From Labedaea rhizosphaerae (GTDB lineage Bacteria > Actinomycetota > Actinomycetes > Mycobacteriales > Pseudonocardiaceae): DNA of 64,000 nucleotides. How positions within the stretch are numbered: the first letter of the stretch is position 1; every line of letters starts with the position of its first letter. Below are positions 27,611 to 40,144 of the stretch, in pieces. The DNA is taken from NCBI RefSeq assembly GCF_004362825.1, contig NZ_SNXZ01000004.1:1-64000 (forward strand), in the 5' to 3' direction. The translations under genes and the position numbers were made by a program. Under the pieces are notes generated by a model that was not told the DNA's origin, made no database searches, and was given only the letters and a program-made list of their open reading frames with translations.

Positions 27611-27626
27611 ACGAACGTGCGTTCGA
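27611..27626. promoter_or_regulatory. LexA-box-like palindrome between convergent genes
   Basis: ACGAACGTGCGTTCGA matches the SOS-box consensus except at the first base. It lies between the ends of two convergent genes (stops at 27589 and 27681), where no start codon is nearby, so a regulatory role is doubtful. Confidence 0.4.
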
Positions 27627-27680
27627 GGTTGTGGCACACTGGTCGAACACGGAACGTACCTTGTCAACTACACAGTGGCA

Positions 27681-29162
27681 CTACTTCTGATCGCAGGCCA
27701 CAGCCTGGCCTGCGGGGCAACGCTTGGCCGACGCACGGTAGTCGGCGATCAGCTGCTGCTGCGCCGCATAGGCGGTAGGGGCGTCGTTGGCCGTGGTGAC
27801 CTGGTGGAACGCGCACATCCGGCCGGTCGCGGACTGGCACGCGTCCAGCTGCTGCGCGGCCTGGTCCCGCCAGTACCCGCTGGCCACGACGCCGTACTTC
27901 CACATGTCCCGCGCGTGGCCGCCCTTGGCGTGGTCGATGGCGTAGACCACGTACGCACCGTTCTTGGCCGGCTTGGCGGGCGCCTTGGCGGTGGCGTGCG
28001 CGTGCACGGCCTTGCGGTCGGGCGGGTCGGCCAGGCTCACCGCCGACCACTCGGCGCGGTACGGGTGCTGACCGGGCACCGAGTGCGCGTTCTGGTAGAA
28101 CGCCGTCCACTGGGGTGAGGTGATCGTGCAGGTGGCGCTGATCTGCTCGCCGGGGGCCACCAGACCGGTCTGGGTGTCGCAGCGGCCGAGCGGCTTGCCG
28201 TCGCCGATCCAGTCGGCCGACACCGACACCCGCACGGCGACCTTGGCGCCGTTGGTCAGGTCGACGATCACCGCACAACTCGCCTGCCCGCACTCGGCGA
28301 AACGGTGCGAGCCCTCCTCGACGGGCGTGATCAGGTCGACCGGGGCCGCGAGGGTGGCCGCCTGCCCGTCGACGTCGCGGTAGAGGCTGGGGAGCGCGGC
28401 GGTCGCGTCGGTGAAGGCGAGGTCGAGGTCGCGGGCGGCCGACGGGCCGGCCTGGCCCACCGAAGCGAGCTTGGCGCCGACCACCCGGTGGGGCGCGGTC
28501 GGGGTCACGAACTCGGTACCGGCGCTCAGGTCGATGGCGAGCGCGTCCACCCCGCCGACCTTCTGGCGCCGGTTGGCCTCCGGCGGCTGCTGCGCGGTGG
28601 GAGCCGGGCCGTCGGCGAGCAGCTGGGCGAGCGCGGGTGGGCTGAACAGGTCCTCGATCTGGACGCCGAGCAGCGCGGGCGGCACGCTCACCCAGCGGTC
28701 GGCGACCACTGTGGACTTCGCGTCCGGGATACCAGGCAAAGCGGCCCAGAAAGCGGCGGGCCCGTTCAGGTAAGGCGTCTTGCTGAGCAGCACGACCTTG
28801 GCCCGCTGCCCGTTGACGGTGAGCGTGCCCAGCGCCTCGCCGGTGCTCGCCACCCGCAGGTCCACGGTCACCTTGTCGCCCGACAACGTGGTGAGCCCGC
28901 CGGTCACGTGCAACGCACCGGCCTCGGCGAGGTCGGTCAGCGACTGCCCGGCCACCTGCGCGGTGGTCGGCGGCGGCGGCGCGCCGACGCCGGCCTGCCC
29001 GGCGACGCTGCTGTCGCAGGCGGCGAGCAGCACGAGCGGCAGCACCACACCGGCCCCGCGTCTGACCCGCGGCCTGGTCCTCGACGTGACGGTCAGCCCG
29101 ACGCCGAGCGGCCACCGGCGCGCACGGGCACGCGCCACCGGCCCTCGTCGCCGAACCCGCAT
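27681..29162 (-). CDS. Secreted lipoprotein of unknown function
   Basis: 493 residues. A long basic N terminus leads to a hydrophobic stretch and the lipobox LLAAC, so the mature protein (from about residue 49) is probably lipid-anchored. The first part of the mature chain (about 75-240) resembles LppX/LprG-type folds in its strand pattern (GLTTLSGDKVTVDLRV), which bind lipids in mycobacteria; this is weak. The second half has several Cys (RCDTQTG, CAVIVDL, CQSATGRMC). The ATG has GGGAG 6 bases upstream. It interrupts the isoprenoid gene set on the opposite strand. Confidence 0.75.
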   Translation of the reverse strand: MRVRRRGPVARARARRWPLGVGLTVTSRTRPRVRRGAGVVLPLVLLAACDSSVAGQAGVGAPPPPTTAQVAGQSLTDLAEAGALHVTGGLTTLSGDKVTVDLRVASTGEALGTLTVNGQRAKVVLLSKTPYLNGPAAFWAALPGIPDAKSTVVADRWVSVPPALLGVQIEDLFSPPALAQLLADGPAPTAQQPPEANRRQKVGGVDALAIDLSAGTEFVTPTAPHRVVGAKLASVGQAGPSAARDLDLAFTDATAALPSLYRDVDGQAATLAAPVDLITPVEEGSHRFAECGQASCAVIVDLTNGAKVAVRVSVSADWIGDGKPLGRCDTQTGLVAPGEQISATCTITSPQWTAFYQNAHSVPGQHPYRAEWSAVSLADPPDRKAVHAHATAKAPAKPAKNGAYVVYAIDHAKGGHARDMWKYGVVASGYWRDQAAQQLDACQSATGRMCAFHQVTTANDAPTAYAAQQQLIADYRASAKRCPAGQAVACDQK

Positions 29163-29589
29163 CCGCCGCTCCCACCTGACCGGCCCAGATCACGTTTGGT
29201 CGTCCCCAGTATGGCCACCCGGTCGGCATGCCCGGTGCGGTTCGCCGAAGCGAGCCAACAATGTGGCGCAGTCAGTTTCCCGGATCCCGCAACGGCGCCG
29301 ATGCCGACCCCTGCCACACAAACCCTGATCGCGTGGATTTCCGACATTCAGCCCTCATTGTCGCCGCGGTGCGAACAGCCCTGTGTCAATGACCCCTCTG
29401 TCAAATGGTCCTGTGTCAATGGTCCGGGTGCGGCGGCTCAGTCGGCGGGCAATACGGATTCGTTCGTCGCGCTCGGACCGTTGGACTTGACCGACGGCGC
29501 GGCCGCCGCCTTCCACCTGCCGGTCACCCCGGGACAGCCGGGCGCGGTGTACCTGGTGCGCCACCTGGGCATCCGGAGGCGTCCGGCGG
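29163..29589. other. 427-bp divergent gap with three 15-bp repeats
   Basis: The gap between the lipoprotein gene and mptA holds three tandem 15-bp units (29381-29425), each carrying TGTCAA, which is TTGACA on the minus strand (at 29384, 29399, 29414). The last 150 bases read on the plus strand in one frame (29301-29603, weak ATG at 29301) show normal codon bias, with residues such as VALGPLDLTDG, but no good start or ribosome-binding site; it may be the remnant of a small gene. Confidence 0.45.
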
Positions 29590-31035
29590 GTGTGCGACGA
29601 TGACCCCGCCATGCCAGCGTTCCCCCTGACCAGAGCCGCGATCGTCGGGTTCGGTGGTTCGCTGTTGACCGCCTTCGGCGCGGCCGGGGCGGGTGGGACA
29701 CCGGTCGGCGACGGCCCGCTCGTCGGCACCCCGTTCGAGGCACTGCGCTACGGCCACGGCCAGATGCTCGCCGTCGGCTGCGTGTACGCGGGCGTCCTGG
29801 TCCTCGCCGTCGCATGGGTGCAACTGGGCATCGCGGTGCGGCACGGCGCCATCGACACGGCCGGGATGTTCCGCACGTCGGCCCTCTGGGCGCTGCCGCT
29901 GCTGACCTGCCCGCCGCTGTTCAGCCGCGACCTCTACAGCTATGTCGCCCAGGGAGCGCTCGCCGCGCACGGTCTCGACCCGTACACCACCGGCTCGTCG
30001 CGGCTGCCGCTCGCGCTGCACGAGAACGTGCATTGGGTCTGGCAGGACACGCCGACCCCGTACGGTCCGGTGCACATCATCCTGACCAGGGCGATCGCGT
30101 CGGTCACCGGCGAGAACGTCGTGGCCGGGGTGCTGCTGACCCGGCTCGTGTTCGCCGCGGGGCTCGTGTTGCTGGCCGCCGCGCTGCCGGGCATCTGCCG
30201 GGTCGTCGGCACCCGTCCGGAGTTCGCGCTCTGGTTCGCCGTGGCCAACCCGCTGATGCTCGTCCTCGTGCTCGGCGGCGGTCACAACGACATGCTGGCC
30301 ATCGGGTTGCTCGCCGCGGCGACGCTGTTCGTGTTGCGCCGCAACCACTTCGCCGGCCTCGCGCTGCTGGCGCTCGCGGTCGCGGTCAAGGCCACGATGC
30401 TGGTGGCACTGCCGTTCCTGTTGTGGTCGGTGTCCCGGCGCCTGCACCTCGCGGTCGGGAAGGCGCTGGCCGCGATGGTGCCGACGTTCGTCGTGGCCAC
30501 GGTGCTCGCGGGCCACGGCTTCGGCTGGGTGCAGGCGCTGGGCTCGACGTCGCTGATCGTGAACTGGATGTCGCTGCCCACCGGGCTCGGCGAGGTGCTC
30601 GGGCAGGCGCTGAGCCTGGACTGGGGCGACCGCGAACTGCTGATCGAGTGCATGCGGGCGGTGGGGATGGCCACCCTCGCCGTCCTCGTGGTGGTGTTGT
30701 GGTGGCGCTCGCGGTCCGGCGCGCCCGCGGTCGTGCTGCGTAACGCGACGTTGGCGTTGACCTTGGCCGCCATCCTGCTGCCGGCCACCCTGCCCTGGTA
30801 CTTCAGCTGGGCGATCGCGCTCGGCGCCGTGCTCCCGTGGTCTGCGGTGTCGTGGACCAGGGCCCGCCTGGCCTGCGCGAGTGCCGGGGCGGTGTGGCTG
30901 GTGGTGTGCGACTACCCGACCGGTGAGGCGGCGGTCTACGACTGGAACTACGTCGGCATCACCCTCGCCATCGCGGCCCTGATCGGGGCGGCGGCGGTCT
31001 ACCTGGAGCCGGAACGGGTAGAGGTGGCCGTGTGA
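29590..31035 (+). CDS. mptA: Alpha-1,6-mannopyranosyltransferase MptA
   Basis: 481 residues with about a dozen membrane helices, a GT-C glycosyltransferase. The [11 protein letters not shown] motif in the first extracytoplasmic loop (about 114-124) is the Asp-containing signature of MptA/MptB, which extend the alpha-1,6-mannan core of lipomannan and lipoarabinomannan using polyprenyl-phosphate mannose. GTG at 29590 has GGAGG 10 bases upstream; ATG at 29611 is possible. The position after the prenyl synthase and before pknL matches Rv2174. It overlaps the CrtB-like gene by 4 bases. Confidence 0.93.
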   Translation: MCDDDPAMPAFPLTRAAIVGFGGSLLTAFGAAGAGGTPVGDGPLVGTPFEALRYGHGQMLAVGCVYAGVLVLAVAWVQLGIAVRHGAIDTAGMFRTSALWALPLLTCPPLFSRDLYSYVAQGALAAHGLDPYTTGSSRLPLALHENVHWVWQDTPTPYGPVHIILTRAIASVTGENVVAGVLLTRLVFAAGLVLLAAALPGICRVVGTRPEFALWFAVANPLMLVLVLGGGHNDMLAIGLLAAATLFVLRRNHFAGLALLALAVAVKATMLVALPFLLWSVSRRLHLAVGKALAAMVPTFVVATVLAGHGFGWVQALGSTSLIVNWMSLPTGLGEVLGQALSLDWGDRELLIECMRAVGMATLAVLVVVLWWRSRSGAPAVVLRNATLALTLAAILLPATLPWYFSWAIALGAVLPWSAVSWTRARLACASAGAVWLVVCDYPTGEAAVYDWNYVGITLAIAALIGAAAVYLEPERVEVAV

Positions 31036-31928
31036 CTGAGTTGTCCGCGGCCTACGCGGCCTGCCGGGAGATCAACGCGGCGCACGGCCGCACCTACTAC
31101 CTGGCGACCCGGTTGCTGCCCGCCTCACGCCGGCCGGCCGTGCACGCGCTCTACGGGTTCGCGCGGCTGGCCGACGACATCGTGGACGTTGTGGACACCC
31201 CGGGCGCGGACCCCGCGGCCCGATTGGACGAACTGGCCACGGCGGTGAAGGACGCGTTCGCCGGGCGCCCGAGCACCCCGGTGCTGCTCGCGCTGGCCGA
31301 CACCGTCCGCCGCTACGGCATCGACCAGGGGCTTTTCGACGACTTTCTGGCGTCCATGCGAATGGACCTCGCGGTGACCGGCTACGCCACGATGGCCGAT
31401 CTGTCCGCCTACATGCGGGGGTCGGCGGCGGCCATCGGCCTGCAGATGCTGCCGGTGCTGGGCACCGTCGGTCCCGAGGAACCGGCACGGGCGCCGGCGC
31501 GCGCACTCGGCGAGGCGTTCCAGCTGACCAATTTCCTGCGGGACGTCGGCGAGGACCTCGACCGCGGCCGGCTGTACCTGCCCGCCGACGAGCTGGCCGC
31601 GTTCGGCGTCGACCGCGACCGGCTGGTGTGGGCGCGGTCGAGCGGCAAGCCAGACCCGCGGGTGCGCCGCGCCATCGCCCACCTCGTCGGGTACACGCGG
31701 GCGGTCTACCGGCGGGCCGAGCCGGGGATCGCGCTGCTGCGCCCGGAATCACGCCCGTGTGTACGGGTGGCGACGACGCTCTACCGCGGCATCCTCGACG
31801 AGATCCAGGACGCGGGCTACGAGGTGCTCAACCGCCGGGCCGTGGTCCCGCTCGGGCGCAGGCTGCGGGTCGCGGGCACAGGTCTGCTGCGGGCCCGCTG
31901 GCACGACCTTCAGAACCCGAGGGCCTGA
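31032..31928 (+). CDS. Phytoene/squalene synthase (CrtB) family protein
   Basis: 298 residues of the trans-head-to-head prenyl synthase family. Asp-rich motifs are DDIVD (about 48-52) and [14 protein letters not shown] (about 171-184), which bind the magnesium-diphosphate of two prenyl diphosphates. The GTG start overlaps the mptA stop (GTGA), an unusual coupling of an isoprenoid gene to a mannan gene. The stop end overlaps the convergent Rv2175c-like gene by 19 bases. Confidence 0.92.
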   Translation: MTELSAAYAACREINAAHGRTYYLATRLLPASRRPAVHALYGFARLADDIVDVVDTPGADPAARLDELATAVKDAFAGRPSTPVLLALADTVRRYGIDQGLFDDFLASMRMDLAVTGYATMADLSAYMRGSAAAIGLQMLPVLGTVGPEEPARAPARALGEAFQLTNFLRDVGEDLDRGRLYLPADELAAFGVDRDRLVWARSSGKPDPRVRRAIAHLVGYTRAVYRRAEPGIALLRPESRPCVRVATTLYRGILDEIQDAGYEVLNRRAVVPLGRRLRVAGTGLLRARWHDLQNPRA

Positions 31929-32284
31929 GCGCGCCGCTTGACCTCCCGGCCGCGGTTGGACCGCAGCGCGTCGATCGGCGTGCCCGGCAGCGACTCGTCG
32001 GGGGCGAAGAGCCAGCGCAGCATCTCCGTCGGGGTGTAGCCGGCGTCCCGCAGGAGCGTCAGGGTCCCCGAGAGGCCCTTGACCGGTTCCGAGCCGTCGA
32101 TGAGCACGGCGGGCATGCACAGCTGGCCGGCACGCCGCATGGCGATCAGGTGTCCGTCGCGAACGGACTGGTAGATCCGGCTGACGGGCACCCCGAGAGC
32201 CGTTGCAACCTCCTCCACGGGGAGGACGTCTACCTGGGGGTCGAGCACGTCGTCAGCGGTTGGGATCGAACTCACGCTCGACAC
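31910..32284 (-). CDS. Rv2175c-type DNA-binding protein, PknL-linked
   Basis: 124 residues with a winged-helix/MerR-like N-terminal part ([24 protein letters not shown]) and a conserved C-terminal part ([20 protein letters not shown], shown in part). The M. tuberculosis homologue Rv2175c binds DNA and is phosphorylated by the adjacent kinase PknL. Several GTG starts are possible (32305, 32284, 32275); no ribosome-binding site decides. It is divergent from pknL with only 35 bp between the chosen starts, so the promoters must overlap. Confidence 0.88.
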   Translation of the reverse strand: MSSVSSIPTADDVLDPQVDVLPVEEVATALGVPVSRIYQSVRDGHLIAMRRAGQLCMPAVLIDGSEPVKGLSGTLTLLRDAGYTPTEMLRWLFAPDESLPGTPIDALRSNRGREVKRRAQALGF

Positions 32285-32319
32285 AATGCCACAAGCCCTG
32301 CTCACGACAAGGCGACCAG

Positions 32320-34524
<2,205 letters not shown>

Positions 34525-34625
34525 CGGATAGGGCGATCCGAAACCCCTGAGGGCATCGCCGCGTCCTATGCTCGCCGGACAGTTCACGCCCGGACAGTTC
34601 CGGGCGCAGCGCCAGGGGGAGGACC

Positions 34626-34841
34626 ATGATCGGCAGCCGGGGCCGGGTGACCGGCACGATAGGCCCCGGTCTGATCGGTGAGGTCCTGATCAGTGTTCGG
34701 GGCGGTGTCGAGGCGTTCTACGCCTACCCCGCCGACCCGGACACGAAGATCACAATCGGTACGCAGGTGCTGGTGGTCGACTTCGACGAGCCCAACACGG
34801 TCTACGTGGAGCCGTGGCGGCCGACCAGGCTGACCGGCTGA
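34626..34841 (+). CDS. NfeD-like small OB-fold protein
   Basis: 71 residues, all beta in appearance, with GRVTGTIGPGLIGEVLI and KITIGTQVLVVDF, which fit the soluble OB-fold domain of NfeD proteins; the membrane part of NfeD is missing. AGGGGGAGG stands just before the ATG. It is followed 44 bp later by a flotillin gene, and NfeD-flotillin pairs are a well-known bacterial arrangement, so a shared role at the membrane is likely. Confidence 0.8.
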   Translation: MIGSRGRVTGTIGPGLIGEVLISVRGGVEAFYAYPADPDTKITIGTQVLVVDFDEPNTVYVEPWRPTRLTG

Positions 34842-34885
34842 GTTCCAAGCGGTATACGGCTTTTCACATTCAGAGGGGGCTCGTC

Positions 34886-36364
34886 GTGTCGAGCACACTA
34901 TTGGTGGTCATCGGCGGCGCGATCGTCGTCTTGATCGTGCTTTTCGCGTTGCTCAAAGCGTTCTACAAAGTCGCTGAGCCGAATGAGGCGCTCATCATTT
35001 CCGGCCTCGGCATCAACCAGCAGCGCACGGGCACCGAGGACAGCCTGAAGTTCAAGATCGTGACCGGGCGCGGTGTCCTCGTGCTGCCCGGTTTCCAGAC
35101 CGCCCGGCGGTTGTCGCTGGACACCCGCGGCGCCAACCTCGAGGTGTCGTGTGTGACCAAGCAGGGGCTGCCGGTCACCGTGCGCGCGGTCGTCATCTAC
35201 AAGGTGGGCGACGACTTCTCGCTGATCGCCAACGCGGCGCGGCGCTTCCTCGACCAGCAGGACGGCATGAACAGCACGATCCACGAGCTGTTCTCCGGTC
35301 ACCTGCGCTCGATCGTCGGTGGCCTGACCATCGAGGACATGATCCACAACCGCGACGCGCTGACCGGTGAGATCCGGCAGTCGTCGGCGGCCGAGATGAT
35401 CAAGCTGGGCCTGGTCGTCGACTCGCTGCAGATCCAGGAGATTGACGACGAGTCGGGCTACATCCTGAACCTGGGCAAGCCGCACGCGGCCGCGGTCGCC
35501 GCCTCGGCCCGCATCGCGGAGGCGCAGCGCGACCAGGAGGCCACGCAGGCCGAGCAGATCGCGGCCGCCGAGAAGGCCGGCGCGATCCGCGAGAGCCAGA
35601 TCAAGCAGGCCGGCTACACCGCCGAGGTGGACCAGGCCAAGGCGAAGGCGTCGCAGGCCGGCCCGCTGGCCGAGGCGACCGCGCGCCAGGAGGTCGTCGT
35701 CCAGGAGACCCGCGCGGCCGAGCTGGAGGCCGAACTCTCCGAGCAGCGCCTGCAGTCGCAGGTCCGCAAGCCCGCCGACGCCCGCGCGTACGAGACGAGG
35801 ACCACGGCCGACGCCGAGCGCGACGCGCAGATCGCCCGCGCCCAGGCGCAGGCCAAGGAAACCGAGCTGCGTGCGGCGGCCGACGCGACCAAGGTCAAGA
35901 CGGCGGCCGAGGCGGAGGCCCAGGCGACCCGCGCCCGCGGTGAGGCGTCGGCGGCGGCCACGAAGGCGACTGGTCTCGCCGAGGCCGACTCGGCCAGGGC
36001 CAAGGGTCTCGCGGAGGCCGAAGCGGCGAAGGCGAAGGGTCTCGCCGAGGCCGACGCGATCAAAGCCCGGTCGGACGCGCTGGCGGAGAACCAGGAAGCG
36101 GTCGTCGCGCAGCAGCTGGCGGAGAAGTGGCCGGAGATCGTGGCCGCGGGTGCGCAGGCGCTGGGCAACATCGACCACATGGTGGTGCTGAACGGCGCCG
36201 ACGGTGTGTCGGACATCTTCGCCAAGGCGCTGTCGCTCGGCGGCACCGGCCTCGGCCTGGCCCGCCAGCTGATGGAGGGCATGAAGGTCAAGGACACGGA
36301 CACGCCGCCGACCAACGGTGTCGTCCCGACCTCGCTGACCGGCACGGAAACCAAGATCGACTAG
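34886..36364 (+). CDS. Flotillin-family (SPFH) membrane scaffold protein
   Basis: 492 residues. One N-terminal membrane helix (about 3-25), an SPFH domain (about 30-230), then a long Ala/Glu/Lys-rich coiled coil (about 230-420) with near-repeats of KGLAEAEA, also visible as DNA repeats near 35996-36050. Flotillins assemble at membrane microdomains. The GTG has AGGGGG 6 bases upstream; an in-frame GTG or ATG further up has no such site. The gene ends before a strong bidirectional terminator. Confidence 0.93.
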   Translation: MSSTLLVVIGGAIVVLIVLFALLKAFYKVAEPNEALIISGLGINQQRTGTEDSLKFKIVTGRGVLVLPGFQTARRLSLDTRGANLEVSCVTKQGLPVTVRAVVIYKVGDDFSLIANAARRFLDQQDGMNSTIHELFSGHLRSIVGGLTIEDMIHNRDALTGEIRQSSAAEMIKLGLVVDSLQIQEIDDESGYILNLGKPHAAAVAASARIAEAQRDQEATQAEQIAAAEKAGAIRESQIKQAGYTAEVDQAKAKASQAGPLAEATARQEVVVQETRAAELEAELSEQRLQSQVRKPADARAYETRTTADAERDAQIARAQAQAKETELRAAADATKVKTAAEAEAQATRARGEASAAATKATGLAEADSARAKGLAEAEAAKAKGLAEADAIKARSDALAENQEAVVAQQLAEKWPEIVAAGAQALGNIDHMVVLNGADGVSDIFAKALSLGGTGLGLARQLMEGMKVKDTDTPPTNGVVPTSLTGTETKID

Positions 36365-36375
36365 TGGGTTCCGGC

Positions 36376-36408
36376 AAAGGGGCGCTTCCGTTGCGGGAGC
36401 GCCCCTTT
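36376..36408. terminator. Bidirectional intrinsic terminator
   Basis: AAAGGGGCGCT (36376-36386) and AGCGCCCCTTT (36398-36408) form a perfect 11-bp stem with an 11-base loop, ending in TTT on both strands. It lies between the stops of the convergent flotillin gene and the gene at 36414. Confidence 0.88.
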
Positions 36409-36413
36409 CGCTG

Positions 36414-37199
36414 TCAGACGAGCTCGGCGGTGATCGACTCGTCCCACCCGCGGTAGCGCAGCATGGGCGCCTCGCCACCTTCGGGGACGAACTCGATGTC
36501 GCAGCCCGCGGCCCGGCCGATCGCGCGCAACAGCACACAGAATTCCGCGAACGACTCCTCGGTCACCTCGGGCAGGATCGGCGCGACCAGCACGTCCGAC
36601 TCCCCCGGGTAGCACTCCAGCCCCAGGTGCGGTTTGGCCCGCAGCTCGTAGCGGACCACACCGTCGAGGTCTTCGCGGTCGACGGCCCAGCCCGCTTCGG
36701 TCACCCGGTCGAGCAAGCCCTGCCACTGCCGCGGTCCGAGGCGCACCAGCAGGCCGTCGGCGCGCGGCAGCTCCGCCCGCAGGAAGTCGCCGAACTCCGC
36801 CCACGACGGCACATCCACCGACGGCACCACGATCCGGTCCGCGCCCGCGTCGTAGCGCAGCAACTCCCAGTCCGACCCGCCTTCGGGGACCAACCGCACG
36901 TCGTTGCCGAACGCACGGCCGAGGTCGGCCAGCACCGCGCAGAGCACGTCGAGCCGCTCCTGGTCACGCACCTCGCGCAGGTCGACGTCGAAGGTGATGC
37001 CTTCGCCGTCGCGGCGGAAGAAGTTGAGCTCCATGCCCGGGACCGGCCGGACGTGGTGGACCTCTTCGTAGTGACCGGGTTCCGCGTCCCAGCCGCGGGT
37101 CCGGACCAGGTCGAAGAAGGCCGGCCAGTCGTCCGGACCGGTGCCGGTGACGTACCCGTCCGGCAGCGTGCCCCGCTCCGGGTCGAGCAGGGCAGCCAC
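36414..37199 (-). CDS. Hypothetical protein with internal duplication
   Basis: 261 residues, no family recognised. The chain repeats itself: a first half with CAVLADLGRAFG, DVRLVPEGG and LLRYD, and a second half with CVLLRAIGRAAG, DIEFVPEGG and MLRYRG, so two related domains of about 120 residues are likely. No signal or membrane helix. The GTG at 37199 is 17 bases after the aroG stop; no ribosome-binding site is obvious, so translation may depend on that of aroG. An upstream extension in frame would overlap aroG. Confidence 0.7.
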   Translation of the reverse strand: MAALLDPERGTLPDGYVTGTGPDDWPAFFDLVRTRGWDAEPGHYEEVHHVRPVPGMELNFFRRDGEGITFDVDLREVRDQERLDVLCAVLADLGRAFGNDVRLVPEGGSDWELLRYDAGADRIVVPSVDVPSWAEFGDFLRAELPRADGLLVRLGPRQWQGLLDRVTEAGWAVDREDLDGVVRYELRAKPHLGLECYPGESDVLVAPILPEVTEESFAEFCVLLRAIGRAAGCDIEFVPEGGEAPMLRYRGWDESITAELV

Positions 37200-37216
37200 C
37201 CGGTCGAACCGTGGGC

Positions 37217-38608
<1,392 letters not shown>

Positions 38609-38611
38609 TCA

Positions 38612-38617
38612 AGACTA
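38612..38617 (-). promoter_or_regulatory. -10 box of a leaderless aroG promoter
   Basis: TAGTCT on the minus strand stands 6 bases before the GTG of aroG. With the usual distance from -10 to +1 the transcript would begin at or next to the start codon. No clear -35 was found. Confidence 0.5.
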
Positions 38618-38697
38618 AGGAGGGTGGCGGACGCCACGAAAACCGGGACACATCTCCCACAGTCCGGACGTTCCCACGACGCTCGGCACGAGGCAGG

Positions 38698-39741
38698 ATG
38701 CGACCCGTGACGAGCACCCTCGACCCGGAGACCGCCGCGGCGTTACTCGACTCGGCCATCGCCAACGTCCAGCGCGATTACCCCGTGCACTGGACCCATG
38801 TCATCACCTCGCCCGAGGACCTGCGGACCCAGCGCGAACTCCACCCCGTGTTCGCCGGCTCGCTGGACTGGCACTCGTGCGTGCACCAAACCTGGCTGGC
38901 GGTCCGCCTCTTACGCGTTAACGCTGACTTACCCGGCGCGGCGAAGGCACGCGAGGTGCTCGACGGCTTGCTGACGCCGGAGAACTGCGCGGTGGAAGCG
39001 GACTTCTTCCGCGGTGGTCTCGGCGCCTGGTGGGAGCGGCCCTACGGGTGGGCGTGGCTGCTGACCCTGGACGCGGAGCTGCGGACGTGGTCCGGGGGCG
39101 CGCAGTGGTCGGCCGCCCTGGCGCCGCTCGGCGCGGTGGTGCGCGACCGGTGGCTGAACTGGATCACCGGAGCGCGGCTGCCCGTGCGCGTCGGCACGCA
39201 CGGCAACACGGCCTTCGCCACGATGCTGGTGCTCGAGGCGGCGCTCGCCACCGGCGACGACGAACTGGCTTCCGCTTGTCGAGCCGCGGCAACCCGCTGG
39301 TACCTGGACGACAAGGGTTACGGCGGATTCGAGCCGGACGCGGCGGACTTCCTCTCCCCCGCGCTGACCGAGGCCGATCTGCTGCGCCGCGTGCTGCCCG
39401 CTTCGGACTTCGGCGCCTGGCTCTCCGCTTTCGTGCCCGACCTGGCCGAAGCGCGCTGGGCGCGACTGCGCGAACCGGCCACAGTGGACGACCCCGCCGA
39501 CCCGTACGGCGCACACCTGGCCGGCCTGGCCCTGTCGCGATCGTGGGCGTGGCGTGGCATCGGTGAGTCCCTGCCCGCCGGTCACCCGTACGCAAGCCTC
39601 GCCGCCGCCGCGGCCGAGACACACGCGGAATTGGGCTGGCAGTACGTGTTCGGCTACGGGTACGAGGGCGCGGAGCACTGGCTGGGTACGTTCGCCGCTT
39701 ATCTGGACATCGGCGCCTTCAAGGATCGCGTCACCCTCTAG
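38698..39741 (+). CDS. DUF2891 family protein
   Basis: 347 residues resembling DUF2891: LHPVFAGSLDWHSCVH near the N terminus (shown in part: FAGSLDWHSCVH), WWERPYGWAWLL and THGNTAFA are the conserved segments, with several His and Trp suggestive of a carbohydrate or metal site in an alpha-barrel. The biochemical role of the family is not established. ATG at 38698 and GTG at 38707 are both possible. It is divergent from aroG. Confidence 0.83.
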   Translation: MRPVTSTLDPETAAALLDSAIANVQRDYPVHWTHVITSPEDLRTQRELHPVFAGSLDWHSCVHQTWLAVRLLRVNADLPGAAKAREVLDGLLTPENCAVEADFFRGGLGAWWERPYGWAWLLTLDAELRTWSGGAQWSAALAPLGAVVRDRWLNWITGARLPVRVGTHGNTAFATMLVLEAALATGDDELASACRAAATRWYLDDKGYGGFEPDAADFLSPALTEADLLRRVLPASDFGAWLSAFVPDLAEARWARLREPATVDDPADPYGAHLAGLALSRSWAWRGIGESLPAGHPYASLAAAAAETHAELGWQYVFGYGYEGAEHWLGTFAAYLDIGAFKDRVTL

Positions 39742-39796
39742 CTGCTGCGGTTCGGGTAGCACTCTGTTGGGCCGCTATTGGGAGCTATCAGGGGCG

Positions 39797-39960
39797 GCTG
39801 CCGCGGGTGTTCGCCGCCGGGTGGTTGGGTTGGCCTCGGGGTTGGGGCGGCGAACACCCTTGCCCACGGTGCCGGCGGTTTCCGTTGCTTGGGTGGCCGG
39901 TTTGAATGGTTGCGTTGCGCTGTTACCTACCGTTTGTCGAGTGGTCCCGATGGTGGCTGA
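39797..39960. repeat. Left arm of inverted repeat flanking the HNH gene, with hairpin
   Basis: This 164-bp arm is an imperfect inverted copy of 42606-42770. Inside it GGGTGTTCGCCGCC (39805-39818) and GGCGGCGAACACCC (39846-39859) make a perfect 14-bp stem with a 27-base loop. The same stem and loop length occur in the right arm. Confidence 0.85.
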
Positions 39961-40022
39961 ATGGCGTGAAAGACCGGAATATTCCACCATTGTCGGTTAG
40001 GCCGTTTGGTCGATTGTTGTGG

Positions 40023-40028
40023 TATGAT
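40023..40028 (+). promoter_or_regulatory. Extended -10 promoter of the HNH gene
   Basis: TATGAT preceded by TGG (a TGN extension) stands 6 bases before the ATG at 40035, the spacing of a leaderless transcript. No -35 is needed for an extended -10 promoter. Confidence 0.5.
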
Positions 40029-40136
40029 CGGGGCATGGAGCTGGGGGAGCTTTACTCGACTGTCGCGCAGATGCGACAACTGGAGTTGAAGCTGCTCGAC
40101 GACATTTCCCAGATCGAGTGGAAAGAGTCCGGGTAC

Positions 40137-40144
40137 CCCCAGTT
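40137..40144. repeat. 8-bp target-site duplication, left copy
   Basis: CCCCAGTT here is repeated at 41561-41568, directly bordering the two ends of the IS. The C run makes 7 to 9 bp possible; 8 bp is the usual size for IS256-family elements and restores the reading frame. Confidence 0.88.

Noticed and set aside
27675-28118. Plus-strand open frame downstream of the LexA-like box
   Set aside because: It is antisense to the lipoprotein gene and has shadow-frame composition, with no ribosome-binding site.
29301-29603. Small plus-strand gene before mptA
   Set aside because: Codon bias is good only in the last part, no ribosome-binding site is seen at the ATG, and the repeats run through it; noted as a possible remnant.
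34525-34625. Terminator between pknL and the NfeD-like gene
   Set aside because: Only a short GCGAT/ATCGC match with a long loop and no T run.
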